From positions 1 through 64,000 of the forward strand of contig NZ_RQJP01000005.1 in the NCBI RefSeq assembly GCF_003858645.1: DNA of 64,000 nt, in the 5' to 3' direction. Shown here piece by piece: positions 59,829 to 64,000 of this stretch. Each line of letters opens with the position of its first letter. Within the stretch, counting starts at the first letter, position 1. A program made the translations under genes and the position numbers. The notes under the pieces are model-generated. The model searched no databases, was not told the origin of the DNA, and saw only the letters and a program-made list of their open reading frames with translations. The DNA is from Larkinella knui. GTDB taxonomy: Bacteria > Bacteroidota > Bacteroidia > Cytophagales > Spirosomataceae.

Positions 59829-62346
59829 GAACACAAACGAAGTGATGCATGTCGTCGTCGTTGGCAATGGCATGGTGGGCTACAAATTCTGTGAAAAATT
59901 AGTAGCCAAACAGAAAAATGGACCGCGGTTTCGCCTGACGGTTTTTGGGGAAGAACCCCGGGTAGCCTACGATCGTGTTCATCTGAGCGCGTATTTCGAT
60001 GGAAAAACGGCCGAAGATCTGACGATGGCTCCCGAATCCTGGTATGCTGAAAACGACATCCAGCTGTATCTGACCGACCCCGTGGTGGACATCGACCGGG
60101 AGCGGAAGGAGGTGCGTTCACACCACGGAATGGTAGTGCCTTATGACTATCTGGTACTAGCCACCGGCTCCGGCGCGTTTGTGCCACCCATCGCCGGGGT
60201 CGAGAAAGACGGGGTGTTTGTCTACCGCACCATCGAAGACCTGGACCTCATTCAATCCTATGCAAAAAGGGCCAGAAAAGGAGCAGTGATGGGGGGCGGT
60301 TTGCTGGGTCTGGAAGCCGCCAAAGCCCTGCTCGATCTGGGCCTGGAAACCGCCCACGTGATTGAATTTGCGCCCCGGCTGATGCCCCGGCAAATCGACG
60401 ATGCGGGCTCCGGTATTCTGCAACGCCAACTCGAAGCCCTGGGGCTGAACATTCACCTCTCTAAAAGTACGCAGGAAATTACGGGCGACGACACCATCAA
60501 AGGCATTCAGTTTGCGGATGGGTCCTCGCTGGAGGTCGATATGCTGATCATCTCCGCCGGGATTCGTCCGCGCGACGAGCTGGCGAAATCGACCGGTCTG
60601 GACACCCACACGCGCGGGGGCATTGTGGTCGATAATTTTCTGCAAACTTCTGATCCGGCGGTTTTTGCGATCGGCGAATGTGCCGTTGTTCACCACATGA
60701 TCTATGGACTGGTGGCTCCGGGCTACGAAATGGCGGAAGTCGTGGCCGCCCGGCTGATGGGCGAGCAAAAGGAGTTCAAGCCGTACGATATGTCGACCAA
60801 GCTGAAGCTGATTGGCGTGGATGTGGCTTCGTTTGGTGATCCGTTTATTGCCGAACCGTCCTGCCGAACCATTGCGTACGAAAACAAAGCCAAAGGCGTT
60901 TACAAACGCATCAATATTTCGGCGGATGGGAAAACACTGCTCGGCGGTATCCTGGTGGGCGATGCCGATCAGTATAACATGCTGCTGCAAACCTGCAAGA
61001 ATAAAACCATCCTCCCACCCGATCCGGAAGATCTGATCCTGGGTTCACGCGGGGGCGAAGAAGCGGGCGCGGGGGTGATGGGTCTGCCCGACGATGCGCT
61101 GATCTGCTCCTGCGAAGCCATCACGAAAGCGATGCTGTGCCACGAAATTGGCGAAAAGGGCCACACGACCATCGATTCCCTCAAGAAAGCCACCAAAGCC
61201 TGCACGGGTTGTGGCGGATGTACACCCCTGGTGAAAGATCTGATTCAGGGCGTTCAGAAACAACAGGGGCATTACGTCCGGAATGTGCTTTGCGAACACA
61301 TCGATTACACCCGCCAGGAACTGCTCGATCTGGTGAAAATGAACAGCCTGAAAACGTTCGATGACGTGCTGGATACCTTCGGGAAAGGCGACGGCTGCGA
61401 GGTTTGCAAACCGGCCGTGGCGTCGATTCTGGCGAGTTTGTGGAACGAAAATATTCTCGAAAAAGGCCGCGCCACCATCCAGGATTCCAACGACCGGTTT
61501 CTGGCGAATATCCAGAAAGGCGGCACCTATTCGGTGGTACCGCGCATTCCGGGGGGCGAAATCACACCCGATAAACTGATCGTGATTGGTCAGGTGGCCA
61601 AAAAATACGGTTTGTATACCAAAATAACCGGCGGACAGCGCATCGACCTCTTCGGGGCCCACGTCGGCGATCTGCCCCTGATCTGGGAAGAACTGATCAA
61701 CGCCGGTTTTGAAAGCGGCCACGCCTACGGGAAATCCCTGCGGACGGTGAAAAGCTGCGTCGGCAGCACCTGGTGCCGGTTTGGTGTTCAGGATTCGGTG
61801 TCGTTTGCCATCGAAGTGGAAGACCGCTACAAGGGCGTTCGTTCTCCGCACAAAATCAAGTCGGGCGTGTCGGGTTGCATCCGCGAATGTGCCGAAGCCC
61901 AAAGCAAGGATTTTGGCATTATTGCGACCGAAAAAGGCTGGAATCTGTACGTCGGCGGCAACGGTGGCTCCAAACCGCAACACGCGCAGTTGCTGGCGTC
62001 GGACGTCGATAAGGAAACCTGCATTCGTTACATCGACCGGTTCCTGATGTTTTACATCAAAACCGCCGACCCCCTGACGCGCACCGCCACCTGGATGAAC
62101 AAAATGGAGGGCGGCATGACGTATCTGAAAGCCGTGGTGGTGGACGATGTGCTGGGCATCGCCGACGATCTGGAGCGCGAAATGCAGTTGCTGGTCGACA
62201 CCTTCAAATGCGAATGGAAAGAAGTGGTTGACAACCCCGAACTCCGCAAGCGGTTTGCCCATTTCGTCAATGTGCCCGAGCAGAAAGACCCAACGGTGGA
62301 ATTTGAATCGCTGCGGGAAATGAAACGGGCGAAGGAATGGAAGTAA
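59827..62346 (+). CDS. nirB: Assimilatory nitrite reductase [NAD(P)H] large subunit
   Basis: An 839-residue cytoplasmic enzyme. The FAD/NAD(P) module occupies about 1-400 (VVVVGNGMVGYKFCEKL, later AVMGGGLLGLEAAKAL and FAIGECAV). A BFD-like 2Fe2S domain follows near 420-480 (CSCEA, CTGCGGC). The NIR_SIR ferredoxin-like half-domain and the siroheme domain come next. The siroheme-4Fe4S ligands are canonical: Cys644-x5-Cys650 and Cys684-x3-Cys688. It reduces nitrite to ammonium with NirD, which lies 215 bases downstream. It is divergent from cobA, which supplies the siroheme precursor. The start ATG overlaps a candidate regulator half-site. Confidence 0.95.
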   Translation: MNTNEVMHVVVVGNGMVGYKFCEKLVAKQKNGPRFRLTVFGEEPRVAYDRVHLSAYFDGKTAEDLTMAPESWYAENDIQLYLTDPVVDIDRERKEVRSHHGMVVPYDYLVLATGSGAFVPPIAGVEKDGVFVYRTIEDLDLIQSYAKRARKGAVMGGGLLGLEAAKALLDLGLETAHVIEFAPRLMPRQIDDAGSGILQRQLEALGLNIHLSKSTQEITGDDTIKGIQFADGSSLEVDMLIISAGIRPRDELAKSTGLDTHTRGGIVVDNFLQTSDPAVFAIGECAVVHHMIYGLVAPGYEMAEVVAARLMGEQKEFKPYDMSTKLKLIGVDVASFGDPFIAEPSCRTIAYENKAKGVYKRINISADGKTLLGGILVGDADQYNMLLQTCKNKTILPPDPEDLILGSRGGEEAGAGVMGLPDDALICSCEAITKAMLCHEIGEKGHTTIDSLKKATKACTGCGGCTPLVKDLIQGVQKQQGHYVRNVLCEHIDYTRQELLDLVKMNSLKTFDDVLDTFGKGDGCEVCKPAVASILASLWNENILEKGRATIQDSNDRFLANIQKGGTYSVVPRIPGGEITPDKLIVIGQVAKKYGLYTKITGGQRIDLFGAHVGDLPLIWEELINAGFESGHAYGKSLRTVKSCVGSTWCRFGVQDSVSFAIEVEDRYKGVRSPHKIKSGVSGCIRECAEAQSKDFGIIATEKGWNLYVGGNGGSKPQHAQLLASDVDKETCIRYIDRFLMFYIKTADPLTRTATWMNKMEGGMTYLKAVVVDDVLGIADDLEREMQLLVDTFKCEWKEVVDNPELRKRFAHFVNVPEQKDPTVEFESLREMKRAKEWK

Positions 62347-62374
62347 TACCAACCGGTTTTACAGGATTTGCCAG

Positions 62375-62514
62375 CCCACGGTTTAAACCCTGGGACCATG
62401 CAAAATTAGGATTGATCATAAACCGTTTTAACGGTTTGGCCAACGCCCAAAACCGTTAAAACGGTTGCCGGAGTATCGTATACGGGTTGGTTGCCCCACG
62501 GTTAAAACCGTGGG
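62375..62514. repeat. Cluster of four ACCGT/ACGGT hairpins between nirB and nirD
   Basis: Four short inverted repeats lie close together: 62375-62394 (one mismatch), 62420-62437, 62451-62466 and 62495-62514 (perfect 9-bp stem cccacggtt/aaccgtggg). All are built from the same AACCGTT or CACGGTT half. They occupy most of the 215-base spacer. Confidence 0.65.
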
Positions 62515-62561
62515 CTATGAAAAAAATATGGTCGTTTTCTTTTCTCCAGACGCAAAAAATT

Positions 62562-62918
62562 ATGGAAACTTTATTCGCTGAAAAAGAAGAACTTACATGG
62601 TATCTGGCCTGCCGGGTCGAGGATGTTCCGGCCGACGGCGGGGCTTGTGTGCTGATCAACGGTCACCAGATCGCCATTTACAATTTTGCCCGCCGGGGCG
62701 AGTGGTACGCAACGGACAACGAATGTCCGCACCGCCAGCAAATGGCCCTTTCGCGGGGGATGATCGGGAGCCAGGGCGACGAACCGAAAGTGGCCTGTCC
62801 GTTCCACAAGAAGACCTTTTCCCTTCAGACGGGGCAGTGTCTCAATGACGATGGCTACCAAATTATGACCTTTCCGGTAAAAGTGACCGACGGAATGGTG
62901 TATATTGGGGTAGAATAA
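62562..62918 (+). CDS. nirD: Nitrite reductase small subunit (Rieske-type)
   Basis: 118 residues from the ATG at 62562; the longer upstream frame comes from the repeat region. It is a Rieske-like 2Fe2S protein with the ligand pairs CPH (in NECPHRQQMALSRG) and CPFH (in VACPFHKKTFSLQTG). Both Cys-x-His boxes are intact, as in the true iron-sulfur NirD type. It partners NirB in nitrite reduction. It is followed after seven bases by the sensor kinase gene. Confidence 0.92.
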   Translation: METLFAEKEELTWYLACRVEDVPADGGACVLINGHQIAIYNFARRGEWYATDNECPHRQQMALSRGMIGSQGDEPKVACPFHKKTFSLQTGQCLNDDGYQIMTFPVKVTDGMVYIGVE

Positions 62919-62925
62919 AGGCCGA

Positions 62926-64000
62926 ATGAATCAACTCGATGAGCAGGTAGCCCGCCGGTTAACCCGGTTTTATGTACTGGCGTTGACGTGCATTGCCGTG
63001 TTATCGCTGAGCGGACTGCTGTTTATCCGCCGGACGCTCAGCGACCACTACGACGACAGCCGGGTGGTGAACGTGGCGGGTCGGCAACGGATGCTGAGCC
63101 AGCGGCTGACGAAGCTGGCGCTGCTCCGGATCACCGGAACACCGTCGGCGGATACGGCATCGTTTTCGGCTTTGTTGCGTACCTGGGGCCAGAGTCACAT
63201 TCAGTTGCGGAACGGAAATTTGCAGATGGAGAAGGCCTATATGGTCCGGAAAAGTCGGCAAATCGACCGGATGTTTACCGCGATTGAACCGGTTTTTCAG
63301 TCCATCTACCAAAGCCTGGCTCGCATCGATGCTGCTTCGGCGACGCCGGATCAGAAAAAAGCCGCGTTGCAAATCGTCCTCCGGGCCGAGCCCTCTTTTC
63401 TGAAGCAGATGAACGACATCGTGTTTCAGTTTGATAAAGAGAGTTTCGAGCGGGTGAAATCCCTCGAACAGATCGAATGGGCTTTGACGGTGGCCACCTT
63501 GCTGACCTTGCTGATCGAAGGGCTGCTGATTTTCCGGCCGGTGGTGACGCATACTAAAAATGTGATTCGGAAACTGACCGAGTCGGACAATGCGTTACGG
63601 GTAGTGAACGACAGCCTGGCGGTGGCGAACAAAAATCTCGAAGATACAAACCGGCAACTGGTCGACACCCAGCAGGAACTCCTGCGGACGACCGAAGAAA
63701 AATACCGGTTGCAGATTGCCGAGGACACCGTGCGGTCGGCCGGGCTGTTGGAAGGGCAGGAGGAGGAACGGCGCCGGTTTGCGCGTGAACTTCACGACGG
63801 GATTGGGCAAATGCTGACCGGTTTGAAGCTGCACGCAGAGAAATTGAAGGTCATTCCGTTTGCCGAACCCAAACACCGCCAGCGGTTTGAGGAGCTGTGT
63901 GAATTGATTTACGACGTGATTCAGACCACCCGCCAGACTTCGCACAACCTGATGCCGTCGGTGCTGGGCGACTTTGGTCTGGGAGCTACCTTGCAATTAT
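62926..64000 (+). CDS. Sensor histidine kinase with PilJ/NarX-like input (3' partial)
   Basis: The frame starts at ATG 62926, seven bases after nirD, and is open at the window end (about 358 codons visible). Two membrane helices (FYVLALTCIAVLSLSGLLFI and ALTVATLLTLLIEGLLIF, about 190-207) enclose a periplasmic part. That part starts with VVNVAGRQRMLSQRLTKLAL, the PilJ_N/NarX-type motif. A coiled coil (about 220-270) leads to a HisKA_3 domain with His290 in RRRFARELHDGIGQ. This is the NarL/NarX class of kinases. Its position at the end of the nitrite operon suggests nitrate or nitrite sensing. The ATPase domain lies beyond the window. Confidence 0.87.
   Translation, partial: MNQLDEQVARRLTRFYVLALTCIAVLSLSGLLFIRRTLSDHYDDSRVVNVAGRQRMLSQRLTKLALLRITGTPSADTASFSALLRTWGQSHIQLRNGNLQMEKAYMVRKSRQIDRMFTAIEPVFQSIYQSLARIDAASATPDQKKAALQIVLRAEPSFLKQMNDIVFQFDKESFERVKSLEQIEWALTVATLLTLLIEGLLIFRPVVTHTKNVIRKLTESDNALRVVNDSLAVANKNLEDTNRQLVDTQQELLRTTEEKYRLQIAEDTVRSAGLLEGQEEERRRFARELHDGIGQMLTGLKLHAEKLKVIPFAEPKHRQRFEELCELIYDVIQTTRQTSHNLMPSVLGDFGLGATLQL

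Noticed and set aside
61045-62352. 435-codon frame antisense to nirB
   Set aside because: It overlaps the well-conserved siroheme region of NirB and has a low-complexity translation rich in His, Arg and Gln.

Overview
The window looks like a chromosomal piece of a Bacteroidota bacterium, most likely of the order Cytophagales and close to Spirosoma or Larkinella. The reasons are a type IX secretion (T9SS) sorting tail, a Bacteroidota-style Wza/Wzc pair with a UpxY-like antiterminator, almost no Shine-Dalgarno sequences, TAnnTTTG-type promoter boxes, and a nitrate-assimilation set of the kind seen in that group. The genus is an inference.

Region 1 (2-1168) is the end of a secreted, surface-sorted protein, followed by about 1 kb of non-coding DNA with a perfect terminator hairpin. 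Region 2 (2145-21032) is a long, one-directional exopolysaccharide locus. It encodes an export lipoprotein, a tyrosine-kinase co-polymerase, an initiating phospho-sugar transferase, a NusG/UpxY-like factor, an SGNH protein, a Wzx-like flippase, a Wzy-like polymerase, seven glycosyltransferases, two acyltransferases of different folds and a VanZ-like protein. The segment from about 6.6 to 11 kb is clearly more AT-rich than its flanks, as is usual for exchanged repeat-unit genes.

Region 3 (21407-35249) is a compact natural-product cluster. A 2224-residue protein carries A-PCP-KS-AT-ACP-aminotransferase domains. Eight bases later a 1747-residue protein carries C-A(methyltransferase)-PCP-TE. Two tandem cupin/JmjC-like oxygenase genes follow and the unit ends at a strong terminator. 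The line should join an unidentified amino acid to one malonyl unit, transaminate the beta-ketone, add a residue with a glycine-like code that is probably N-methylated (sarcosine), and release it by thioesterase. This is my best candidate for an undescribed system.

Region 4 (35350-47169) is mixed housekeeping and accessory content: a small membrane/secreted protein pair, two secreted esterases, a lone receiver protein facing a six-PAS histidine kinase, a DisA-like nucleotide-cyclase-fold protein, a Tat-exported Gfo/Idh/MocA oxidoreductase and a GNAT acetyltransferase. Region 5 (47643-49697) holds a cold-shock protein, a large palindromic array of 19-bp repeats beside an IS200/RAYT-type transposase, and an EVE-domain protein.

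Region 6 (49830-64000) is a complete nitrate-assimilation locus built around a divergent promoter. Leftward are SUMT (cobA, for siroheme), an alginate-export-type porin, a NarK transporter, a nitrate reductase fused to a NirB-like flavoprotein module, a rubredoxin fused to a degenerate nitrite-reductase-like scaffold, and a nitrate-reductase-associated protein. Rightward are nirB, nirD and the start of a sensor kinase with a PilJ/NarX-like input. Several unusual inverted repeats sit in and between these genes, one of them inside the nitrate-reductase coding sequence.
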